Of a stretch of DNA of 64,000 bases, positions 38,091 to 48,600 are shown in pieces. The notes beneath the pieces were generated by a model that did not search any database, was not told the origin of the DNA, and saw nothing but the letters and a program-made list of their open reading frames with translations. The stretch's first letter is position 1; every line of letters starts with the position of its first letter. The DNA lies in the NCBI GenBank assembly GCA_034190875.2, contig CM067356.1, positions 21,189,758 to 21,253,757 of the forward strand, written 5' to 3'. The stretch comes from Urechis unicinctus. Taxonomy: Eukaryota; Annelida; Polychaeta; Xenopneusta; Urechidae. The position numbers and the translations under genes are program-made.

Positions 38091-38542
38091 TCAACCGAAA
38101 CTGTCAATTTTCTCTGGTGTTGTCAAACAGAAGTATAAACATAAGCTTGCATTTGTTCTCTTGCTTAACAAGTAGTTAGTATATTCAACCGCTGCTCCGC
38201 GGCACTCAGTATAGGACGTGTATTTTTCGCCCTGTTTATAGAGCGTAATTTGTGAATTTAGTCCACTTCCGGTAAAAACAAACTGGCTGTCAAACTGAAA
38301 GGATTCTGTTTGGTGTAAAATGTAAGTGAAGGATGGATGTATGATTTCAGTGTCATAATAACCCATCTCTTCGTTTGTATAATCGTCAATTTCCCATTGT
38401 CGCCAGTGAATTTCGACGCTTCAGCTAGATATGTCATATCGCTGTTTGAGTTTGACGCTAGGATTAGTACTAGTACAAGTAGTAGCAGAGTAGGAAATAG
38501 ACAAGGCAACACGCCCCTGGTGTTTTGATGATCTGATGCCAC
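38091..38542 (-). CDS. Possible exon or pseudogene with a membrane helix
   Basis: Two overlapping minus-strand frames. The first (38258-38510) follows an acceptor-like ACACCAG and contains the hydrophobic run LFPTLLLLVLVLILA. The second (38091-38366), in a different frame, ends KTPEKIDSFG-like after Cys and aromatic residues. Joined they would look like a type II membrane protein with an extracellular tail, but that needs a frameshift, and no ATG is present. It could also be chance or a decayed gene. Not recognised. Confidence 0.2.
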
Positions 38543-39049
38543 CTTAGGGGCGAGGGTCCGTATGGCAGAAATTGAGCGTTATAAAGCAAATTTGCTCCTC
38601 GCAATGCAGACAAGGGACAGTTTAAAAAACATAGATTTTCATATCCATAAATGTCTTACCATCAATTTTGCCAAGAGTGCAACAACAGTCATACTCCTTA
38701 ATCCACAGAATCGACGAAATCCAACACAATTTTAAAATAGGCTACCGCACAAATCGAAAACATAAGCAATATCATAGCGTATTAACGAGAATTAACTCCA
38801 TTTTATGTTGCATTGTGGGAGTCAGCCATGTTGAGTTTTTGAACAAAGTTTCATGATGTGCCGTATTTTAGTGCTCAAACAGAACAATTAGACAAAACTG
38901 TTGTAATAGAAACAGTCCTCGTGTCATTTTGTGATATAATCTTGCATTTTGTCACAATTTTTTTTTCTTGGAGGGCTTTGGTAAGTTTTTAGCGAGTTCA
39001 TCGGTTATTTTGACTTTGGAAGCTCTGAAATTTCTCTGGCGGCGCTTCG

Positions 39050-39125
39050 CCTCTACAGCTCGGATGTGAGAGATCGAAAGTAGGAAATTGTGCAGAGCTG
39101 TCAGAGGCGGAGTTTCTTTGCCTAA
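39050..39125 (-). repeat. Dispersed repeat B, inverted copy
   Basis: GGATGTGAGAGATCGAAAGTA and GAGGCGGAGTTTCTTTGCCT are the reverse complement of the copy at 16395-16500. Confidence 0.75.
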
Positions 39126-39479
39126 GTAGGAAAGCGACTAAGTAAGTTAGTTGATCGGTTCTCGGCTAGGTAATCTAGCTGGTACTAAGGCCTCGTACTT
39201 GTGCTCGAGTTAAGCAAGACGACATAATAAAATGTTACAAACAATGAAAAAGACCAGTTCCCGTCTTCAAAAGATGTGCATTCAACTCTTATAAACCTGA
39301 CATATTAATTATTACCAGAATTTAATTGGTCATCTATATTTCTACTTACTAATACTAATGGGTGAACTGTGCACATGTTTTCTTAATCGAAACGCTTGGA
39401 AAGTCTATATTTGAAGCTGTGCTTGGGTATGACTATGAGGAATCAGTAAGGACAAAGTGGATGAGGCCATTTGAACACA

Positions 39480-39745
39480 ATCTGGTATTGAGTTGATGTT
39501 ATGGTTACCAAACAATGAAACAAAATCTGGTATTGACAGTCTTCTAATTACTAAGTTGATGTTATGGTAACCAAACAATGAAACAAAATCTGGTATTGAC
39601 AGTCTTCTAATTACTAAGTTGATGGTTATGGTATTGACAGTCTTCTAATTACTAAGTTGATGTTATGGTAACCAAACAATGAAACAAAATCTGGTATTGA
39701 CAGTCTTCTAATTACTAAGTTGATGTTATGGTTACCAAACAAATT
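39480..39745 (+). repeat. Tandem repeat upstream of the 860-codon gene
   Basis: About four copies of a unit near 67 bases built on AATCTGGTATTGACAGTCTT and CTAAGTTGATGTTATGGTAA, one of them shortened. It lies about 460 bases before the 860-codon start. Confidence 0.85.
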
Positions 39746-40202
39746 CTTTAAATTATTCATGTGTCAGTAAGTGTGTTGGAGTTGCATGCTAAGGTTGAGC
39801 CTGTTTTTGAAGCCAGCAGCTGACTGGGCGGGCACATTCATATTCCGACTATGTTCAGGGAAAACCCAAGGTGTGATCAAAAGCCTTGTTACACGTGGCT
39901 GAGAACCAGTGCTAGTGTATACAACACTTTGCTCCTGTGATAGTTTTTGACTTAGGCATGGGCATTGAATATGAAGGAGTAAAACAATAAATGAATATCC
40001 TGGGCTGACGGTCTGTCGCAATAATTCGTTTCACACAGATGGTTAATGTACCAGAGGTAAGGCTAGACATCCTCAACTAGCTATCTATTCTAATTGAGAC
40101 ACAATGTTATCCAATCCATGCATTTGTGTATGTTTGTGCTGTGGCTCCAGGAATTGATTGAATCAGACCAGCTTTTTGACTTTCTGACAGCAAGACAGAA
40201 AC

Positions 40203-42785
40203 ATGGGTGGAATTTTCTCCAGATTCGCAGCCCATGTCAGGACGAAGGTGGACAATGCCAAGCAAGCTGTACACACTAAAGTGACCAATGTCCAGTCTGC
40301 TGTCACAAACAAAGTCAACTATGCAGCAGATGCGGTGTATAAATCTGTTGAGAACACAAGGAAGGGGTTTGTAGAGCGGGTCACCAGTGCCAAGGATGCC
40401 GTGGTCTCCAGATTCACCAACACTAGAGATGCCATCACCAACAGAGTGAACAACACCATTCAGTACATAACAGACTGCAAGAATGAATGTGTTCAGCGTA
40501 TCACTGACACAAAAGATGCTGTCTGCACCCGCGTTTTAAATGTTAAGAATGCTGTCACCAATTATTACACAGAAACCAGAGACTGTTTACACAATAGATA
40601 TCGACGAATGCGGGATGCCAAATTAACCAGATGGCAAAAGTTCAAATTCAGTGTTCTGGGACTGATTCTTTTAACCATTTTCTCGACTCTGTTTATTCTC
40701 TCGTTGGATGTGTATTATGAAGAATATGACCGAGCGCAGGAGAGATTGAATGGCATCTGGTACATGACAACAGTGGCAGCAGAAGGGTTGTGGATAGTGT
40801 CAGAGTACATATTGTTCTACCTGTATGTAGGCTGTCGGGAGACATTGACGGTATTGGGACACTGGAGTTATGAGGCCGGGGTACACTTAGTGGCAGGGGG
40901 AGCCATCGCTTTGCATCACCTTCAAGAGGCCTCCTACATCACAGCCAAGTATTCTGTTGATGCTGCTAACGTGGCGTTTGATTATGCAGTGTACTATACT
41001 CAGATTGGATGTTTCTATATGTGGCATGCTACAAAACTCACTGCTACATACACTTTGCTAGGGGCTCAAGTGTTCTGGGAGAATTTTGTGTTTGTTATTG
41101 GACTATGCTGGGAGTACCTGATTTTGTGTGTAGAGATTGCTTTCGAATATACGCTGTTTGGATCTAAGGTTGCTGTTGACTACGCAGCTGTTGGGGCTCG
41201 GTTCACTTACAAGCATGGATCAGTGGCCCTGAAAGAAGGTGCGGTCAAAACTGTGAGAGGCACTGCCTATCTCCTGACGAACTTTCGAGCGGCCTCATAT
41301 GAAGGTATTGTTTACCTTCTGGAATCCCTTGTGTGGTTGACAGGTGCTTTGATCAATGGGTCCTATTACGGCTCTGTATACACCATAGAAGGAGTTAAAT
41401 ATGCTGCAGAAGGGTCATACCTGGGTACCATAGCTGGTGCCAAGTTCACTTACAGCTCTGTACTGACACTCTGTGACTGGATCTACATTGCTACAACCAG
41501 TACTTACAGTGGTGTGGCCTACTTCCTCCAGAATGCCTCTGCAGTCACACAGACAGGAGCTGTCAACCTGTACGAGTTCCTGTGTACCGCAGCCAATGTC
41601 ACCTACAATGCTACCTATATCGTCTCTACCACAGCCCTAGACTGGTTTTGTGTGGCTGTTGTCACCTCCTACACCAGGATCACCACCTCTGTTGTATTCC
41701 TCTGTAGTTGGGTGGCAACCATTGTCAGCACCACAGCCCATGCCCTCTACCTTACCCTCAACAAACATGGACTACACGGCCTCTACCAAGTCGGGCTTTT
41801 CCTCACACGTCTCCTCCACACACTTGCTCACATCCTCTTTGTGTTCTTCTCAGACCTTGGAGGATATCTATTGATCTTTGTGTCTACGCTGGCAAGTCAT
41901 GTATATAATGTCTGCTACATTGTAACAACTTTTGTTTACCAGCTGTTGTCAAGTGTGCTGGGCATGATACGCCTTGGCACAGGGGCACTAGTCTATTGTG
42001 TCACCACCGTATTTGGAGGGATTATGTTTGTCCTGGAGGAGACTGTGTTAGCGTATATGTACATGCTACAGAAGTACAACATGTATCGTGAAATTTTATT
42101 TATACTGTTTGCGGGTCTCATGACCTTGTACTGTACTGGGCTGATGAGGGATCATGAGAGGTCAGATGACTCCGATGACAGTGAGTACGAGACAGAGACT
42201 GACGACGGGTCAGATCATGGCGATGACACTGCAGACTCACCAGTACAGAGGGTCAAGGTTAAGAAATTTGCCCTTGACCCCTATGAGGAACCTCCTGCGT
42301 ATGACTTAGAGGATTTGCAGAGTCAAGATGAGGCTGTGAGGGACCCAGCTGCTGAAGCTGGGGATGATGAGGATGACCTGCCTCTCACTGATGATGATGA
42401 TGAGTTTGATATTGAACATGACATACCACATTATCTAGATTCAGGAAGTGACTTTTCAGATCCTGAATTTCAGCCACAAGAAGTTGATATGAGAGATGAG
42501 AGAGACTCACAAGGCGACAAATCTACTGATAGTTCTCCTGTAGATGTCACCACCATTTATCCTGGTGAAAAACGAGAAGGTGATAGTAACCTTGCACCAC
42601 AGAACTTACCGAATGACTTTGAGCTGGATGATAATCAAGATGAACTTGATCTTGACTTTGGTTTTGATGAAGGTCATCTCGGTGACGTATCTGATGAAGA
42701 TGAAGCTGGTGACCAGGCTGTGGCTGCCTTATCACTGCTCAGTCGGATGTCTGGCATATTCAGCAGGAGACAGGGGGGTAGCTAA
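40203..42785 (+). CDS. 860-residue multi-pass membrane protein with 11-mer amphipathic repeats and acidic PPAY tail
   Basis: I do not recognise this protein. It is one uninterrupted exon with a strong start context (AAACATGG). Residues 1-6, MGGIFS, fit an N-myristoylation signal (Gly2, Ser6). Residues about 9-139 hold twelve 11-residue repeats: hydrophobic residues fall at 12, 23, 34, 45, 56, 67, 78, 89, 100, 111, 122 and 133, with a second set four residues later, and K/R-DAV-T-N words between. Perilipins and synucleins use this 11/3 amphipathic helix to bind lipid surfaces. Residues about 148-645 contain many hydrophobic stretches rich in Tyr, Ala and Gly, probably many membrane passes. Residues 650-860 are acidic and Ser rich, with EEPPAYDLEDL at 695-705, a PPxY ligand for Nedd4-type WW domains. 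The C terminus MSGIFSRRQGG echoes the N terminus. A noncoding exon probably starts after the acceptor-like CTCCAG at about 40150. It is tail to tail with PES1. A role at a membrane or lipid surface is inference only. Confidence 0.9.
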   Translation: MGGIFSRFAAHVRTKVDNAKQAVHTKVTNVQSAVTNKVNYAADAVYKSVENTRKGFVERVTSAKDAVVSRFTNTRDAITNRVNNTIQYITDCKNECVQRITDTKDAVCTRVLNVKNAVTNYYTETRDCLHNRYRRMRDAKLTRWQKFKFSVLGLILLTIFSTLFILSLDVYYEEYDRAQERLNGIWYMTTVAAEGLWIVSEYILFYLYVGCRETLTVLGHWSYEAGVHLVAGGAIALHHLQEASYITAKYSVDAANVAFDYAVYYTQIGCFYMWHATKLTATYTLLGAQVFWENFVFVIGLCWEYLILCVEIAFEYTLFGSKVAVDYAAVGARFTYKHGSVALKEGAVKTVRGTAYLLTNFRAASYEGIVYLLESLVWLTGALINGSYYGSVYTIEGVKYAAEGSYLGTIAGAKFTYSSVLTLCDWIYIATTSTYSGVAYFLQNASAVTQTGAVNLYEFLCTAANVTYNATYIVSTTALDWFCVAVVTSYTRITTSVVFLCSWVATIVSTTAHALYLTLNKHGLHGLYQVGLFLTRLLHTLAHILFVFFSDLGGYLLIFVSTLASHVYNVCYIVTTFVYQLLSSVLGMIRLGTGALVYCVTTVFGGIMFVLEETVLAYMYMLQKYNMYREILFILFAGLMTLYCTGLMRDHERSDDSDDSEYETETDDGSDHGDDTADSPVQRVKVKKFALDPYEEPPAYDLEDLQSQDEAVRDPAAEAGDDEDDLPLTDDDDEFDIEHDIPHYLDSGSDFSDPEFQPQEVDMRDERDSQGDKSTDSSPVDVTTIYPGEKREGDSNLAPQNLPNDFELDDNQDELDLDFGFDEGHLGDVSDEDEAGDQAVAALSLLSRMSGIFSRRQGGS

Positions 42786-44160
42786 CCTGCCCACATCCAT
42801 GTCCACCTGCTTTTAGGATGTCATGCATATGTATAGGGAAAATCGAATTTTAGAATCACAAGAACTGCTTATTGTTGTAGTGAGATGTAGTTTTATTACG
42901 CGATACATAAAGGTCACCATGGGTTCTTCACTTTAAGCTTACTTCCGATCAAATCAAAGAAATGTTTTTGGGTATGATGTGAATGATCCTCTTCCTCTGA
43001 TATTTTATGAACATATCTTATTTGTTAAGGTACAGGATAGGCTGTTAAATAACCGAGCCTCCTTTACTGACAGAAGTTATCACTATAGGTTACATTATTT
43101 TAAGCTGTCACATATTACATTGTGTTATACGTGAAGGGCATCGTAGGTTATTGACTCACAGCTGGTATCTTCTAGCCTCTGTTCAAATCAAAATAGTTGG
43201 TGGTTTTTCTGTTCATCATGCTAGCAAATCGTACTCAATGTCTAGATGGATTTTATATAGTACATGTATCTAGTTACAGGGTGCTTGCAACAGGACTGCA
43301 TGTATGTGAAAAAGTGAATTCGCATTTGATAGTCGAAGCCTGATTGTTTGTTTATGAGGACTGCATGAAAGATTGTCATATTGTATACATGCAAACGACT
43401 CGGTGGCATCGGATAATGTATTAAAATTGTTTCGTGTTTTTAGTGTTACAGGATTAAGAATCTGTTCTTGGTATATTTGTCTGTCTGTACTCCAGCTTGA
43501 GTGAAAGCAATAATTGGTGCTATATGTGGAGTGACATTTATCACAAAAGTTGTTTTACGCTGCTTTTTATTCATGCACGAATGATTTATAAACATGACGC
43601 TTATTTTTTTTTACTACTAACACGTTTAATTACGCAAACCTTTATTTACTTTAGAAGTAATTTATTGAAGTCTTTGCTTGCATAGAATGTTGTATAAACC
43701 ATTGATTGGTTGTCCCTGTCGGGGCTGGGCGTTGATCCCATGTGAGTTGTGCTGATTCCTGCTAAGTATAGGATGTCCTTTTACAGAAAAACTAATTTTG
43801 ATAATAACTTTTGTATGTTATTGAAGCATCTAGCTGCTCTTATGTTTATGAATTTTCTTTCAACGAGCCATATAGTGGAATATCGAAGAAAGTCTAGGTG
43901 AGCGTTTTGACCATGGCCTGAAAAGCGTAGATTTATTCATTTAATAGTTCTTTATACGTATTATACAGTATGTGCCACCATGACCATTTTGCATTGATTA
44001 TTCATTTGTGTTTGCATTAGCATCAGATAATACAGTGAATGTCAATTAAATTTTTACTTCGGAGTTTCATATTGAACCTACTGATCATAATTTCTGCTCA
44101 AACTGCTGCCAGACTTTGTTAGTTATGTTATTATCTTTGATTCAAGTTGTTAAATAAAAA
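42786..44160 (+). other. Probable 3' untranslated region of the 860-codon gene
   Basis: AT-rich, no coding signal, ending at AATAAA (44153-44158) next to an A run. The length is inferred. Confidence 0.5.
44153..44158 (+). terminator. Polyadenylation signal candidate of the 860-codon gene
   Basis: AATAAA followed at once by a genomic A run of twelve or more bases. That run could also cause internal priming in cDNA data. Confidence 0.5.
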
Positions 44161-44639
44161 AAAAAAACCAGACAATTGATTTGTCATATTTCTTATTGTT
44201 TCAACAATTACCTGCAGCAAAAAATGTTTCATATATTGTAACATATACATGAACTTCAACAGCCCCTGCCAAGCAGAGTACTGCTGAGGGTAAGCAATGA
44301 GAGTGCACTTGCTCAGGGGTGGATCCTGGGTTCGAGATGTTTTAACTGCCCGGAGATTGACTTCTGTGTTAAACTACAACAATAACAGGTCAAATTTAAG
44401 ATGAATTTAATTTTTTTCCCATAAATCATCTTTATTTTGCATTTAGAATAACGTAACCGACTAATTCTTTCTAACTCTTGACATTGATACCCTTTACGGC
44501 AGTTCAACTAGAGGGAATGGTTAGGTCCTTACTGCTTATTTTAGATGTATGCTCGTTGCTAACTTTATAACCCACATTGTTTCCGTAAGACAACCTTAGC
44601 TGCAAAAGGGGAGGAGTAATACCAACCAAGACTAAAATA

Positions 44640-45400
44640 TGCTTGTGTAATTATTCATGGGGAGGTCAAATGTCATGCATACTTTTAAGTCCATATTTAA
44701 TTTGGGACAGTGAGCAGGCTTTATAAGAAAACATTGTAAAGTATATAAGCACTGCTGAACAGAAGAGCTTCAAATGTGCCATCAAAAATCATCCCTACTG
44801 TTAAACTTAGTACAAGATTTGTTTTACTAGTTATCAATAATATCTCTGATTGTTAATTTGCTATAAACATATCAACATCATAGGGGCCCATGAGTTATTT
44901 GGGACAGCTAACTAGCTTTATAAAGAAACAAGCAATTAAAATTATTCTCCATTGGGTTTACACAGTACAAGATTATCCCCCGATGTTTAACTTTTTAAAG
45001 AGTATTTTTACAAGTCATCAATGATAACACTCATTGTTAATTTGATATGAACATCATAGGTGTCCAAGAGTAATTTGGGATAGCTAACATGCTTTACATA
45101 GAAACGCAGTACAAGATTTTAGATAGTCTTTTAAAAACTCAAATCAAATGTCATGCACAGATGATTTTACGTTTGTCATGAGTCATCATTCTAAGAGGAG
45201 TCAATGTGTAACCTCAAGCAGCTAGCTTGCTCTATGAGAATAATTCCATCAGAAATTTTTTCATTTGGGTTACATTGTAAGAGGTTTTCTCAGAGGTCAA
45301 ATGTCGCGCAGGGCTGGTTTTGTTTGTTTGCAAGGAGCCATCAACATGAGAAGGGTCCAAGTGTAATTTGGAGCTGCTAGCTAAAGTAATAAAAAAAACG
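44640..45400 (+). repeat. Degenerate tandem repeat of about 110-170 bases
   Basis: About five diverged units share TAATTTGGGACAGCTAACTAGCTTTATAAAG-like blocks, ATCAACATCATAGGGGCCCA-like blocks and GGTCAAATGTCATGCA. It fills the gap between the two convergent genes. Confidence 0.6.
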
Positions 45401-45640
45401 TGCCAGTAAAAGAAAAAACAGCGAGACAGATGCCAGAGCTAAGGTAAATGATAAGCCCTGCTGAAGGGCAGAGCTAAAGAACAACCAATCCTTGTAAGAT
45501 ACATTTAATAAACAGTGTACAATCAATCTGCCCACACCCTTTACATAAAAGACTGACCATTGAAACATAAAGGCACCTTTACTCGTTATTAGATTTTGCA
45601 CCTGGTATGTTTCACACAGAGAACCAGAATCTGTATATAT

Positions 45641-48600
45641 TTATTTTTGTGCTTTAGACTGTTTCTTTTTCTTCCTTTCAGCTTTGTCGTAATCTTCTCT
45701 TTTCTGTTTCAATTTCTGGACCTGCACACAAATAAAATTTGCATCAAATTTTGGAATGTGAAAGAGTTAATATCACATTGGCAATTGATGAGGGTAATGC
45801 ACTGATGAGAACCTTATTAAGATATAAAGAAGCTCAAACATAGATCAAAGGGGTCCAAGCTTAGCAAGATATCGACAACAACCCTAAATATTTCTGGAGC
45901 TAATAACAGAAGGAAAATGACTCTAGTTGAACCCATTTAAAACTGAACATTACAACCCAAAAAGTAACCCAAATAAGGTTAAAATTGAACCCAGTTTAGA
46001 CCTTACTTGAAGCTTAGTGGTGATACATGTTAGAAAACCAAGTCATACTGATCTAAGTAAGAGATATGGCCTGTTCCATCGATGTTATTTCTAAGTGAAT
46101 TGAGCCATTGGTAAGCTGTGGGACTGAATATGAAGCGTGCGTTGGGGCGTAATATGGAATCAAGCTCCGGTAATCACCTCCTGTTTCTTCTTCTTGCGCG
46201 AGTGCATAATTTTGTTATAGAGCCGTCTCTTCTTCTTGGGAATGAGCATCTCAGCCAGACGTTTCTCCTCAGCATCCTGACTCTGTTGCTTCTTCTTTGT
46301 GCTTTGTGGAGTCTCGGAAGCACCACTGCTAACTGCCATCTGCCGCTGTGAATGCAAGGGGTCAAGGCCAGTCAGAACAGTCATAAAGGAATGGAATGAA
46401 ATATTGAAGACAACATTAACCATAACATCAGTGGAAGTGCAACAACTTCACAGTTAAGTTCAACCCACCTCATTTGTCATGAATTCCAGATACTTGACTC
46501 TTAGGTAAAAAATTATATGCTTTGTTAAACTGCACCAGGACTTTCTGATAACAGAGATACAGACCTTGCGTTGCTCTTTCGGTGTAAGGGCCTCTGCACT
46601 TTTTTTCATCCTCTTTGCACGATTTGTGGCATAGTCTTTCTCTATTTGGCCTGAAAAAGCATAATGGCATATTATCATTCTGAAGCAAATAATAATAAAA
46701 ATTTGTTATTCATCAAAATTATACAATTGTCAATCACCCTCAGGGTCGTCTGATTCAGCATCATCCTCATCCACTTCCGCCTCTTCTTCATCACTCTCCA
46801 CATCATCATCATCATCATCTTCATCCTCCTCCTCGTCACTGCTTGAATCCTGCCCTACACCTTACATACACCCATCACATAACAACAAGCACTGGCAACA
46901 AGCGAAATATCAAGATTCAAACGAGTATACAATCAGCCAAGTCCCACATATTTCTCAGGCAGATTCCCTACGTTGTCACTTGTTTTTGACAGTCACATAT
47001 AATGTCTACCTGATACCTAGGATGGCCTACAATTATTCAGCAGTGGTATATCAGCAACATCAGTCATGGTGACAAGAAATCAACAGAAAAATGCATGTTC
47101 ACAGAGGTTTTGAAGCATTAATTCACCAGAATCAGCTGCCGTTTCCCCGAGGAGCTTCTGTTTTTCAGGAGGCACGTAGTCCCCTTCTTCCTCCGTCACG
47201 AATGGGGAGAGATGGGCGGGCAGGGTGGCACCGGGGAAGTAATCTTCTGGGGGAATCAAGCGGGACGCATTGACGCAGTCATACACCCACTGCGGCTGGA
47301 TGTAATACCTGGCGAGGAGATCATGGCAAGTAAATGGTCTGACAAACTGACACTTCATGGTAAGGCAGCACCTCTAACTGCTAAACGAGCAATATCAACA
47401 GGAACAATAGCCAAGAAGCTTATATTTTTGTAAAGAAAAACATACACAAATGAGCACTGTGAATCAATTGTCTTTGGAGAGAACAATCAGCATTGAAGTA
47501 TGCAGTGATCATGAGAACTCACCTTGACAAATACTGCTGCTGAACCTGAGGCCTGTCTATGACTTGATGCGTGATGGACTCATCAGTTTCGGAATACGTA
47601 GCTCCAAGAGCCAATGTCTTCTCCCAGGACACCTGACCTCCAAGTGACCTGAATACACAAGATTCAAAACAAATTAACCCAACCAGACAGAATTTGGTTT
47701 GAATGCAAGTTTGAGTTCCCACGATATGACTGCATTCACAACCATAAGCATAACAGCGGCTCCATGATAATGCACCTGATAACGAAGGTGAGGGACTCTC
47801 TAGGCACCTCACGACCCAGGAAGAACTTGAGTCCGTTAAACAAGCCCTGTTGCTGCTTGATCTTCTCCTGGTCCTCCTTCGCTTTCTCCACTGCCTCCGG
47901 ATCTGCCGTCTGCAACAAAACATACATTCATCTGATGTGAAAAGGATCAACCATCAGACTTGCGGGTGGGGTGGTGGGGGGAGTGTAGATCCATGTTACT
48001 CTGGGTTGAAGTGTAGGGGTGTAGATCTGTGCAACTTGGGAGTGTAGATATGATGATTGATACTGACCTGTTCTGCAGGGAACTCATCAGGTTGGGTTTC
48101 CTCAGCGGGGTCCATGAGTACAGACTTGAGGCTCTGAGTGAGTGCACCAAGTTGCTGAAGAAAAAACAATGCAAATCAACATGGATGACAAGCATAAAGG
48201 ATGAAGCTAGGGAATGGGATAAGACGAAAGAAGGGCGAGAGAGGGTGACACATAGTGAGAGCGAGACTGAGATGGGTGACAGACAGAGAATGTGAGAGGC
48301 TCTCAGTGAAAGCACCAGACTGCTGAACTCAATAAAAATTAAATAAAATATCTAGGAGCAAGAAAGAGCTGAATGTGAGTGGGTGGCAAAAATGAGGGAA
48401 TGAGGGAGTAAAGGTTGTAAGCATCACTAAACACATAATGTGACAATGATCCCACACACCTCTTGTTGTCGCTCTGATGCCATACACATATCTGGCTCAG
48501 TTGATGTCCCTTCTAGACTCAGCTATAAACACACACACACACACACACACACACAATGCTACACTCACATGGAACCAACCACAAACAACATCACACCAGA

